Shown: piece by piece, positions 1-5,064 of the stretch
Numbering within the stretch: the stretch's first letter is position 1
How the letters are laid out: each line of letters opens with the position of its first letter
NCBI GenBank assembly: GCA_019243075.1
Contig: JAFAUV010000381.1
Coordinates: 1 to 5,064, forward strand
DNA: 5,064 bases
Source: Bradyrhizobium sp.
GTDB taxonomy: Bacteria; Pseudomonadota; Alphaproteobacteria; Rhizobiales; Xanthobacteraceae
Reading direction: 5' to 3'
Position numbers and translations under genes: made by a program
Notes under the pieces: generated by a model
Seen by the model: only the letters and a program-made list of their open reading frames with translations
Database searches by the model: none
Told to the model about the DNA's origin: nothing

Positions 1-174
1 ACCGGCGACACCTCCGAGAAGCCGGTCGGATTCACCGATGTGCGGGTCAAGGTCGACATGGAATGCGAGGGCATCTCGCCGGACGAGATCAGCGCGCTGG
101 TCGCCCATGTGAAGAAATGGTCGCCGGTCGCCAACACCTTCAGCCGGCCGGTCAATCTCGAGGTCGGCATCTAG
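1..174 (+). CDS. OsmC-family protein, C-terminal fragment (5' end outside window)
   Basis: The frame is open from base 1 to a TAG at 172-174, giving 57 residues of a protein whose start lies upstream. The segment VKVDMECEG followed by ISPDEISALVAHVKKW and then SPVANTFSRPVNLEV matches the end of OsmC/Ohr-like proteins: a beta strand, a helix, then the loop that normally carries the second cysteine (CP-type motif) and a last strand. Classical OsmC and Ohr proteins reduce organic hydroperoxides with two cysteines. Here the position where the second cysteine is expected is Ser41 of the fragment (W-S-P-V); the only visible cysteine is Cys22, in the preceding strand. This member may therefore not be a classical two-cysteine peroxidase. 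It lies 33 nt upstream of the next gene on the same strand, so it may share its transcript. Family assignment is fairly firm; activity is unknown because the N-terminal half is not visible. Confidence 0.8.
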   Translation, partial: TGDTSEKPVGFTDVRVKVDMECEGISPDEISALVAHVKKWSPVANTFSRPVNLEVGI

Positions 175-195
175 GGCAAGCGGCAAAACATCGGC

Positions 196-201
196 GAGGA
201 G
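196..201 (+). promoter_or_regulatory. Ribosome binding site for the acyl-CoA dehydrogenase-fold gene
   Basis: GAGGAG lies six bases before the ATG at 208. This good Shine-Dalgarno match supports that start codon. It sits in the 33-nt gap after the OsmC-family gene, which shows no other signal that I can recognise. Confidence 0.7.
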
Positions 202-207
202 TGCCAC

Positions 208-1332
208 ATGGGATCCCCGGGATCTTCAGCTGTATCGCGCGTCGAGGCTTTCGATCAGTCGGCGCCGTCTCTCGCCGACGAGGTAGCGACCATCGCGCGC
301 AAACAGCTGGCGCCGCTGGCGCCGGCGATCGATCAGGGCGAAGTCTATCCCGCCGAGGTGCTGCGGCGTCTCGGCGAGGCCGGCGCCTGGTCTAGTCACC
401 TTCCGCATGAGGGGCCGGCTGATCTGCGCTGTGCCATCGAGGCGATGGCGGCGATCGGCGAAGTCTGCGGCGCAACCGCCTTCATGGCGTGGTGCCAGAA
501 CACGCTGGTCTGGTACGTCGGCAACTCCTGCAACCTGAAGCTCGCTGCGCGCTTCGGCGACGGCTTTGCAAGCGGCAGGATTCTCGGCGGCACCGGCCTG
601 TCGAACCCGATGAAGACCTTGTTCGGCATCGAGAAGATGAAATTGAAGGGTCGCAAGGTCGAAGGCGGCTATGTCGTGCGCGGCGCGCTGCCCTGGGTCT
701 CCAATCTCGGCCGCGATCACTTCTTCGGAACGATTTTCGAGCGCGAGGATGCGCCCGGCGAGCTCGTGATGTTCCTTGCCGATTGCGCCGATCCCGCGGT
801 GACGCTGACGCCATGCAAGCCGTTCCTCGCCATGGACGGGACCGGCACCTATGGTGTGCAGTTCCGCGACGCGTTCGTGTCGGACGAGCTGATCCTCGCC
901 GATCGCGCCGCGCCCTTCGTGAAGAAGATTCGCGCCGGCTTCATCCTGCTCCAGCTCGGCATGGCGCTCGGGCTGATCAAGGACTGCGTCGCCATCATGG
1001 ACGAGGTCGACGGCCCGCTCGGCCATGTCAACCGCCATCTGCCGCAGCAGCCCGTGCACTTCAAGGAGCTGTTCGGCGAATTGGAGCGCGAGACCATGGC
1101 GCTCGCGCGCGATCCGTACAACCAGGAGGACAGCTACTGGCGCAAGGTGGTCGCGCTTCGCCTGCGGGCCGGCGAGACGAGCGTCGCCGCCGCGCATGCG
1201 GCGATGCTCCATTGCGGCGCGCGCGGCTACCAGAGGAGCCACCGCGCGCAGCGCCGGCTGCGCGAGGCCTATTTCGTCGCGATCGTGACACCCGCCACCA
1301 AGCAGCTTCGCAAGATGCTGGCGGAGCCCTGA
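208..1332 (+). CDS. Acyl-CoA dehydrogenase-fold flavoprotein, probably atypical
   Basis: This 374-residue protein is slightly short for the acyl-CoA dehydrogenase (ACAD) family. Seen in order: a helical N-terminal region (about 20-120), a middle beta region with GGTGLSNP (127-134) where the family usually has a TEP..GSD-like motif, the strand GALPWVSN (159-166) equivalent to the family's G-K-x-(W/F)-I-T-N flavin-contact strand, and a C-terminal helical domain with GARGY (337-341) and an arginine-rich QRRLREAYF stretch like the family's GGxGY and ER-x-x-RD motifs. Family members bind FAD or FMN and either desaturate acyl-CoA thioesters or, in the DszC/SfnC-type branch, act as flavin-dependent monooxygenases. 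By eye, Thr361 occupies the catalytic glutamate position of the medium-chain enzymes (IVTPAT against IYEGTA), and Phe245 falls near the isovaleryl-CoA type position. Simple dehydrogenation is therefore doubtful. It precedes a rhodanese and an ABC importer on the same strand, which favours a role on the imported compound. The fold is fairly sure; reaction and substrate are unknown. Confidence 0.85.
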   Translation: MGSPGSSAVSRVEAFDQSAPSLADEVATIARKQLAPLAPAIDQGEVYPAEVLRRLGEAGAWSSHLPHEGPADLRCAIEAMAAIGEVCGATAFMAWCQNTLVWYVGNSCNLKLAARFGDGFASGRILGGTGLSNPMKTLFGIEKMKLKGRKVEGGYVVRGALPWVSNLGRDHFFGTIFEREDAPGELVMFLADCADPAVTLTPCKPFLAMDGTGTYGVQFRDAFVSDELILADRAAPFVKKIRAGFILLQLGMALGLIKDCVAIMDEVDGPLGHVNRHLPQQPVHFKELFGELERETMALARDPYNQEDSYWRKVVALRLRAGETSVAAAHAAMLHCGARGYQRSHRAQRRLREAYFVAIVTPATKQLRKMLAEP

Positions 1333-1340
1333 GTTTCCAG

Positions 1341-1360
1341 AGTCCACCCAAGTCCCACCA
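1341..1360 (+). repeat. Short imperfect direct repeat in a G-poor spacer
   Basis: Two adjacent 10-mers, AGTCCACCCA and AGTCCCACCA, are followed by ACCACC. They lie in the 52-nt gap between the dehydrogenase-fold gene and the rhodanese gene. The stretch from about 1339 to 1370 is rich in C and A and very poor in G, unlike the surrounding DNA, so its RNA should be largely unstructured. No promoter or terminator is visible in this gap. Confidence 0.4.
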
Positions 1361-1371
1361 ACCACCTCAAC

Positions 1372-1378
1372 GGAGAGG
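1372..1378 (+). promoter_or_regulatory. Ribosome binding site for the rhodanese gene
   Basis: GGAGAGG lies six bases upstream of the ATG at 1385. It is a strong Shine-Dalgarno sequence at good spacing and fixes that start codon. Confidence 0.75.
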
Positions 1379-1384
1379 CTGCCA

Positions 1385-2263
1385 ATGACGGACGTATTGA
1401 TTACTGCCAGCGAACTCGCCGAACTCATCAAGAAAGAGCCGTGTGTCGTCATCGACACCCGCAATCCCGCCGCCTACGCTGCCGGTCATCTGCCCGGCGC
1501 GGTCAACGTCCATGAAATCTTTACCTATCTCGCGACATCGACGCCCGAGGGCATGCACGAGCTCAAGACCAAATTCGCCGACGCCTTCGGCGCGGCCGGG
1601 CTTTCGGGCAAGGAAACGGCCGTGATCTACGAGCAGTCGATGAACTCCGGCTTCGGCCAGTCCTGCCGTGGCTACTATCTCCTGATCATGCTCGGTTATC
1701 CCAAGGTGAAAGTGCTGCATGGCGGCATCGATGCCTGGGTAGCGGCGGGCCTGCCCGTGACCAAGGACGTGCCGACGCCGGCGAAGGCCGGCTTCTCGAT
1801 CGTTCCCGAAGCGGGCGATATCCTGATCGACGCCAAGACCATGCTGTCGGCTGTCGGCAAGCCCGGCATTGCCATCCTCGACGTGCGCGACGTCGACGAA
1901 TGGATCGGCGAAAGCTCCTCTCCGTACGGGAAGGATTTCTGCCCGCGCAAGGGCCGCATCCCCGGCGCGGTCTGGCTCGAATGGTACCGCATGATGAAGC
2001 CGACCGCCGAAGGCCCGCGCTTCAAGTCCAAGGACGAAATCCTGGCCGAATGCGCCACCGTCGGCGTCAGCCAGAATACGCCCGTCTATCTCTACTGCTT
2101 CAAGGGGGCGCGTGCGTCGAACACGTTCCTCGCGCTGAAGAATGCCGGCGTCAAGGATGTGCGGATGTATTTCGGCTCCTGGAACGAATGGTCGCGCGAC
2201 CCGTCGCTGCCGATCGACGAAGGCCTGCCGACCGCCGCCATCGCCACCAGCAAGGCGGCATAG
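1385..2263 (+). CDS. Sulfurtransferase with two rhodanese domains
   Basis: This 292-residue cytoplasmic protein has no signal peptide and the usual length for a tandem-domain rhodanese. Domain 1 (about 5-125) has the entry motif VVIDTRNPAAYAAGHLPGAV and ends with VLHGGIDAWVAAGLPV, but its active-site position appears to hold an acidic residue (Glu83) instead of cysteine, as is normal for the structural domain. Domain 2 (about 145-275) has AILDVRDVDEW, RIPGAVWLEW and the active loop CFKGAR (238-243), with Cys238 as the predicted persulfide-forming nucleophile. Lys240 matches the lysine of the bovine rhodanese loop CRKGVT; mercaptopyruvate enzymes carry CGSGVT. This favours thiosulfate or another anionic sulfur donor, although that is inference. 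A family member moves sulfane sulfur from a donor to cyanide, a thiol or a protein acceptor. It lies between a flavoprotein-fold gene and an anion-type ABC importer, suggesting a role in handling sulfur from, or making a product of, the imported compound. Confidence 0.93.
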   Translation: MTDVLITASELAELIKKEPCVVIDTRNPAAYAAGHLPGAVNVHEIFTYLATSTPEGMHELKTKFADAFGAAGLSGKETAVIYEQSMNSGFGQSCRGYYLLIMLGYPKVKVLHGGIDAWVAAGLPVTKDVPTPAKAGFSIVPEAGDILIDAKTMLSAVGKPGIAILDVRDVDEWIGESSSPYGKDFCPRKGRIPGAVWLEWYRMMKPTAEGPRFKSKDEILAECATVGVSQNTPVYLYCFKGARASNTFLALKNAGVKDVRMYFGSWNEWSRDPSLPIDEGLPTAAIATSKAA

Positions 2264-2276
2264 AACCTGCATGTTT

Positions 2277-2312
2277 TGTTGCTGCCCGGCGCCGAAAGTC
2301 CGGGCAGCAGCG
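2277..2312 (+). other. Strong RNA hairpin in the leader of the binding-protein gene
   Basis: GCTGCCCGG at 2281-2289 is the exact reverse complement of CCGGGCAGC at 2300-2308. Pairing extends outward (T2280-A2309, T2279-G2310 wobble, G2278-C2311, T2277-G2312 wobble) to 13 pairs around a 10-nt loop. No T-tract follows the 3' arm on the plus strand, so this is not a standard intrinsic terminator. It lies 14 nt after the rhodanese stop codon and ahead of the binding-protein gene. Such a hairpin could block 3' decay or set unequal expression of the upstream enzymes and the downstream importer; that role is inference. Confidence 0.6.
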
Positions 2313-2324
2313 GGCCTTCGGCGC
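2289..2324 (+). other. Alternative hairpin that competes with the leader hairpin
   Basis: GCGCCGAA at 2289-2296 is the exact reverse complement of TTCGGCGC at 2317-2324. After one A-C mismatch (2297/2316) pairing continues at 2298-2302 with 2311-2315, giving 13 pairs and an 8-nt loop. Because it uses the loop and 3' arm of the first hairpin, the two full structures cannot coexist. Alternatively the first hairpin's loop (2290-2296) could pair with 2317-2323 to make a pseudoknot. No regulatory function is demonstrated. Confidence 0.4.
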
Positions 2325-2333
2325 GGGTGCGAC

Positions 2334-2340
2334 AAAGGGG
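2334..2340 (+). promoter_or_regulatory. Likely ribosome binding site for the binding-protein gene
   Basis: AAAGGGG ends eight bases before the ATG at 2349, and AAGAG follows directly before the start. It begins ten bases after the 3' arm of the alternative leader hairpin. It favours the 2349 start over the in-frame ATG at 2520, which has no purine-rich sequence ahead of it. Confidence 0.5.
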
Positions 2341-2348
2341 CGCAAGAG

Positions 2349-2642
2349 ATGTCCACATTCGATGGTCCCTTCGATGTCGAGCGCAGGCTGACACGCCACG
2401 GCTGTGTCTGCGGTCGGCATCATCCCGCGCCCGAGCATGACGAGTGCGGCCGCGCGCTACGCTGCGAGCCGGCGGCGAGCGATGAGAAGCGCTATGCGGG
2501 CGTCGTCGCCTCCGCCGTCATGCGAGCGGTATTCCCCAGGGATGCCGCACGGCGGGCGTTCCTGAAATCGGTTGGCGCTGCGACCGCGCTCGCGGCACTG
2601 TCGCAATTCTTCCCGATCAGGACCGCGACCGAGGCCTTCGCC
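2349..2642 (+). other. Cys/His-rich leader plus Tat signal peptide
   Basis: This covers residues 1-98 of the binding protein. Four cysteines (19, 21, 33, 39) and four histidines (17, 24, 25, 30) cluster before the twin arginines (68-69), beginning HGCVCGRHH. Typical Tat n-regions are much shorter and carry no such cluster. The spacing suggests a metal site or a redox-sensitive element that stays in the cytoplasm until export. Cleavage after Ala98 would remove it, so it would not be part of the mature ligand-binding protein. Function is inference. Confidence 0.7.
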
Positions 2643-3734
2643 GACACCGGCGCACCGGAGAAAAAGGATCTCAAGGTCGGCTTCATTCCGATCACCTGCG
2701 CGACGCCGATCATCATGGCCGCGCCGCTCGGCTTCTACTCAAAGCATGGCCTCAATGTCGAGGTGGTGAAGACCGCCGGCTGGGCCGTGGTTCGCGACAA
2801 GACCATCAACAGGGAATACGACGCCTCCCACATGCTGGCGCCGATGCCGATCGCGATCTCGCTCGGCCTCGGATCGAACGCCGTTCCCTTCGCCGTGCCC
2901 GCGATCGAGAACATCAACGGGCAGGGCATCACGCTGGCCCTCAGGCACAAGGACAAGCGGAATCCTGCGGATTGGAAGGGCATGAAGTTCGCCATTCCCT
3001 TCGACTATTCCATGCACAACTACCTCTTGCGCTATTATCTGGCGGAGCACGGCGTCGATCCCGATGCCGATGTGCAGCTGCGCTCGGTGCCGCCGCCGGA
3101 AATGGTGGCGAACCTGCGCGCCGACAACATCGACGGCTTCCTCGCGCCCGACAATATCTGCCAGCGCGCGATCTATGACGGTGTCGGCTTCCTGCACGTC
3201 CTGTCCAAGGAAATCTGGGACGGCCATCCCTGCTGCAGCTTTGCCGCGAGCAAGGACTTCATCACGAGCGCGCCGAACTCGTTTGCGGCGCTGACGCGCG
3301 CGATTGTCGATGCCACCAGCTATGCTTCGAAGCCGGAGAACCGCAAGGAAATCGCCGAAGCGATCGCACCAGCGAACTATCTCAACGCGCCGACGACGGT
3401 GCTGGAGCAGGTCCTGACCGGCACCTATGCCGATGGTCTCGGCAACGTCAAGACCGACGCCAGGCGCGTCGATTTCGATCCGTTCCCCTGGCAGTCCTTT
3501 GCAGTCTGGATGCTGACCCAGATGAAGCGCTGGGGCCAGATCAAGGGTGACGTCGACTACAAGATGATCGCCGAGCAGATCTATCTCGCCACCGACACCA
3601 GGAAGCTGATGGCCGAGATGGGGCTCGCGCCGCCCGCGCACTCGTACAAATCATTCTCGGTGATGGGCCGCTCATTCGATCCGGACAAGCCGGACGACTA
3701 TCTCGCCGGCTTCAAGATCAGGAAGGCGTCGTGA
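2349..3734 (+). CDS. Tat-exported NrtA/CmpA-type ABC substrate-binding protein
   Basis: This 461-residue periplasmic binding protein belongs to the nitrate/bicarbonate/cyanate branch of the nitrate-sulfonate-taurine ABC family. Residues 1-63 are an unusually long, Cys/His-rich leader. A Tat signal follows, with RRAFLK at 68-73, a hydrophobic stretch (75-88) and a probable AFA cleavage site at 96-98. The mature domain starts with KKDLKVGFIPITCATPIIMA, the typical first strand and ligand loop. It continues with KTAGWAVVRDK (141-151), YDASHML (157-163), SMHNYLLRYYLAEHG (221-235), VPPPEMVANLRADNIDGF (247-264), HPCC (293-296) and DFDPFPWQSFAVWMLTQMKR (375-394). The VPPPxMVAN motif and the histidine of SMHN parallel NrtA, but the full pocket cannot be assigned by eye. 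The frame stays open upstream to 2142, overlapping the rhodanese gene, but that part reads as non-coding; the ATG at 2349 has a ribosome site. An ATG at 2520 would give a normal-length Tat signal but lacks one. The stop is four bases from the permease start. Ligand: nitrate, bicarbonate, cyanate or an untested small compound. Confidence 0.92.
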   Translation: MSTFDGPFDVERRLTRHGCVCGRHHPAPEHDECGRALRCEPAASDEKRYAGVVASAVMRAVFPRDAARRAFLKSVGAATALAALSQFFPIRTATEAFADTGAPEKKDLKVGFIPITCATPIIMAAPLGFYSKHGLNVEVVKTAGWAVVRDKTINREYDASHMLAPMPIAISLGLGSNAVPFAVPAIENINGQGITLALRHKDKRNPADWKGMKFAIPFDYSMHNYLLRYYLAEHGVDPDADVQLRSVPPPEMVANLRADNIDGFLAPDNICQRAIYDGVGFLHVLSKEIWDGHPCCSFAASKDFITSAPNSFAALTRAIVDATSYASKPENRKEIAEAIAPANYLNAPTTVLEQVLTGTYADGLGNVKTDARRVDFDPFPWQSFAVWMLTQMKRWGQIKGDVDYKMIAEQIYLATDTRKLMAEMGLAPPAHSYKSFSVMGRSFDPDKPDDYLAGFKIRKAS

Positions 3735-3738
3735 GGAG

Positions 3739-4572
3739 ATGAGCCTTCGCTTTCGTGCCGCTATCGTCTCTGTGGCGCTGTTCGCAGTGTTCCTCGCGAT
3801 GTGGCAGCTTGCCACCCGCTCGACCGCAGCGGTCGGAAGTATGAGCCCCGAATATGCCAGGCTGATGGGTGCGACCGCCACCGAAGGCAAATCGGCGATG
3901 CCGGGCCCGTCGGATGTCGGCGCGAAATTGTGGGAGCACTTGAGGCGGCCGTTCTACGACAACGGGCCGAACGACAAGGGGCTCGGCATCCAGCTCGGTT
4001 ACTCCATCGCCCGCGTCGGGCTCGGCTATCTCCTTGCCGTCATCGTCGCGATCCCGCTCGGCTTCTTGATCGGCATGTCGCCGCTCATCAGCCGCGCGCT
4101 CGATCCGTTCATCCAGATCTTGAAGCCGATTTCGCCGCTCGCCTGGATGCCGCTCGCGCTCTACACCATCAAGGACTCCGGCCTGTCGGCGATCTTCGTG
4201 ATCTTCATCTGCTCGGTCTGGCCGATGCTGATCAACACCGCCTTCGGCGTCGCCGGCGTGCGCCAGGAATGGATCAATGTCGCGCGCACGCTCGAGGTCG
4301 GCACCATCAGGCGCGCCTTCACCGTGATCCTGCCGGCGGCGGCGCCGACCATCGTGACGGGCATGCGGATTTCGATCGGCATCGCCTGGCTCGTGATCGT
4401 CGCGGCCGAGATGCTGGTCGGCGGCACCGGGATCGGCTACTTCGTCTGGAACGAGTGGAACAATCTCTCGATCACCAACGTGATCATCGCGATCTTCCTG
4501 ATCGGGCTGGTCGGCATGGTGCTCGACCAGGCGCTGGCGCGACTTGCGCGCCTCGTCACGTTTCCGGAGTAG
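3739..4572 (+). CDS. NrtB/CmpB-type ABC transporter permease
   Basis: This 277-residue inner-membrane protein has a normal length for the family and about six membrane segments: near 7-25, 88-112, 121-143, 148-170, 208-227 and 246-268. The periplasmic stretch PFYDNGPNDKGLGIQLGYS (71-89) closely resembles the DPFFDNGGTDKGLGWQ-type motif of NrtB and CmpB, placing it nearer the nitrate/bicarbonate/cyanate permeases than SsuC or TauC. The cytoplasmic EAA loop, which docks on the ATPase, reads EWINVARTLEVGTIRRAFTV and then ILPAAAPTIVTG, with the conserved glycine at 188. It starts four bases after the binding-protein stop; GAGGAG abuts the ATG, so the ribosome site is unusually close and translation is probably coupled to the upstream gene. 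No in-frame start lies between the upstream stop region and 3739. It should form a homodimeric channel with the preceding binding protein and following ATPase. Family call is secure; substrate is not. Confidence 0.95.
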   Translation: MSLRFRAAIVSVALFAVFLAMWQLATRSTAAVGSMSPEYARLMGATATEGKSAMPGPSDVGAKLWEHLRRPFYDNGPNDKGLGIQLGYSIARVGLGYLLAVIVAIPLGFLIGMSPLISRALDPFIQILKPISPLAWMPLALYTIKDSGLSAIFVIFICSVWPMLINTAFGVAGVRQEWINVARTLEVGTIRRAFTVILPAAAPTIVTGMRISIGIAWLVIVAAEMLVGGTGIGYFVWNEWNNLSITNVIIAIFLIGLVGMVLDQALARLARLVTFPE

Positions 4573-4574
4573 GG
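4566..4574 (+). promoter_or_regulatory. Ribosome binding site for the ATPase gene, overlapping the permease stop
   Basis: GGAG at 4566-4569 and AGGG at 4571-4574 straddle the permease TAG and stand nine and four bases before the GTG at 4579. This supports the GTG start and suggests translational coupling between permease and ATPase. Confidence 0.5.
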
Positions 4575-4578
4575 CACG

Positions 4579-5064
4579 GTGAGCGATCGGTTCATCTCCG
4601 TCGAAGGCATCGCCAAGCGCTATCCGGGTGCGGGCGGCCTCACGACGGCCGTGTTCGAAAATCTCTGGCTGTCGATGGACCGCGGCGAGTTCGCCTGCGT
4701 GATCGGCCATTCCGGCTGCGGCAAGACCACGGTGCTCAACATCCTTGCCGGCCTCGACGAGCCGAGCGAGGGCACGGTGATCGTGGATGGGCAGGCGATC
4801 GAGGGCACCAGCCTCGACCGTGCGGTGATCTTCCAGAGCCATGCGCTGTTGCCGTGGCGGACGGTGCTCGGCAATGTCGCCTATGCCGTGACCTCGAAAT
4901 GGCGGAGCTGGGATCGCACCAAGGTGAAGGCGCACGCACAGAAATTCATCGATCTCGTCGGCCTCACCGGCTCCGAGCACAAGCGGCCGTCGGAATTGTC
5001 GGGAGGCATGAAGCAGCGCGTCGGCATTGCCCGTGCGCTCTCGATCACGCCGAAGATCATGCTG
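4579..5064 (+). CDS. NrtD-type ABC transporter ATP-binding protein (3' end outside window)
   Basis: A GTG start at 4579, six bases after the permease stop, opens a frame that runs to the end of the window and gives the first 162 residues. It begins MSDRFISVEGIAKRYPG, a normal ATPase N-terminus. Visible motifs in order are Walker A GHSGCGKTT (43-51), the Q-loop region VIFQSHALLPWRTV (83-96, Gln86) and the ABC signature LSGGMKQR (140-147). The window stops at KIML, where Walker B and the D-loop would follow. The LDRAVIFQSHALLPW and GMKQRVGIARALSITPK segments resemble NrtD and the ATPase domain of NrtC. It would hydrolyse ATP on the cytoplasmic face to drive import through the adjacent permease. 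Whether it is a normal-length NrtD-like subunit (roughly 270-300 residues) or carries a C-terminal binding-protein-like domain as NrtC does cannot be told here. Confidence 0.95.
   Translation, partial: MSDRFISVEGIAKRYPGAGGLTTAVFENLWLSMDRGEFACVIGHSGCGKTTVLNILAGLDEPSEGTVIVDGQAIEGTSLDRAVIFQSHALLPWRTVLGNVAYAVTSKWRSWDRTKVKAHAQKFIDLVGLTGSEHKRPSELSGGMKQRVGIARALSITPKIML

Noticed and set aside
211..221. GGATCC-CCGGG right after the start codon resembles a cloning-vector polylinker (BamHI/SmaI)
   Set aside because: The similarity covers only about 11 bases, the flanking sequence is ordinary genomic DNA with a good ribosome site upstream, and the reading frame continues normally.
212..224. Perfect 6-bp inverted repeat GATCCC-C-GGGATC just inside the dehydrogenase-fold gene, considered as an operator
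   Set aside because: It is short, inside the coding region and GC-rich, with no promoter nearby; chance occurrence is likely.
226..1464. Long minus-strand open frame of 412 codons opposite the dehydrogenase-fold gene
   Set aside because: The predicted protein is low-complexity, rich in R, A, G and H with no recognisable motif. Long antisense frames are expected opposite GC-rich genes, and the plus-strand protein is clearly real.
2280..2309. Intrinsic terminator after the rhodanese gene
   Set aside because: The stem is strong but no run of T follows the 3' arm on the plus strand, and the minus-strand reading has A-rich rather than T-rich sequence after it.
2142..2348. Upstream extension of the binding-protein frame
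   Set aside because: It overlaps the rhodanese coding region, reads as R/P/C-rich non-protein-like sequence and crosses the strong hairpin; the ATG at 2349 has the better ribosome site.
1367..2356. Minus-strand open frame of 329 codons opposite the rhodanese gene
   Set aside because: No motif or ribosome site is seen, and it is fully explained as the shadow of the tandem rhodanese.
3718..4980. Long minus-strand open frame of 420 codons opposite the permease and ATPase genes
   Set aside because: Its translation is an R/D/H/E-rich string, typical of an antisense frame in GC-rich DNA, and it crosses two well-supported plus-strand genes.

Overview
The window is GC-rich, densely packed and read entirely from the plus strand. 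It looks like chromosomal DNA from an alphaproteobacterium, most like the Bradyrhizobium/Rhizobiales group. That guess rests on codon choice (strong G/C at third positions) and on the style of the encoded proteins; no rRNA or marker gene is present to prove it.

Layout: (1) 1-174, the C-terminal end of an OsmC-family protein. (2) 208-1332, a protein with the acyl-CoA dehydrogenase fold that appears to lack the usual catalytic glutamate. (3) 1385-2263, a tandem-domain rhodanese (sulfurtransferase) with a CFKGAR active-site loop. (4) 2264-2348, an 85-nt spacer able to form two mutually exclusive, strong RNA hairpins, or a pseudoknot. (5) 2349-3734, a Tat-exported NrtA/CmpA-type substrate-binding protein with an unusual Cys/His-rich stretch ahead of its twin-arginine signal. 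(6) 3739-4572, an NrtB/CmpB-type permease. (7) 4579-5064, the first 162 codons of an NrtD-type ATPase, cut by the window edge before Walker B.

The last three genes are almost fused (4-nt and 6-nt gaps) and together make a complete importer: binding protein, permease and ATPase. It belongs to the nitrate/bicarbonate/cyanate branch of the nitrate-sulfonate-taurine ABC family. Gaps between the upstream genes are 33, 52 and 85 nt with no recognisable promoter, so the whole set may be one operon.

My working inference is an uptake-and-processing module for a small anion or a sulfur/nitrogen compound. The importer brings the substrate in, and the flavoprotein-fold enzyme, rhodanese and OsmC protein act on it or on reactive sulfur or peroxide by-products. 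The substrate cannot be read from the sequence. I see no tRNA, rRNA, CRISPR array, insertion sequence or attachment site.
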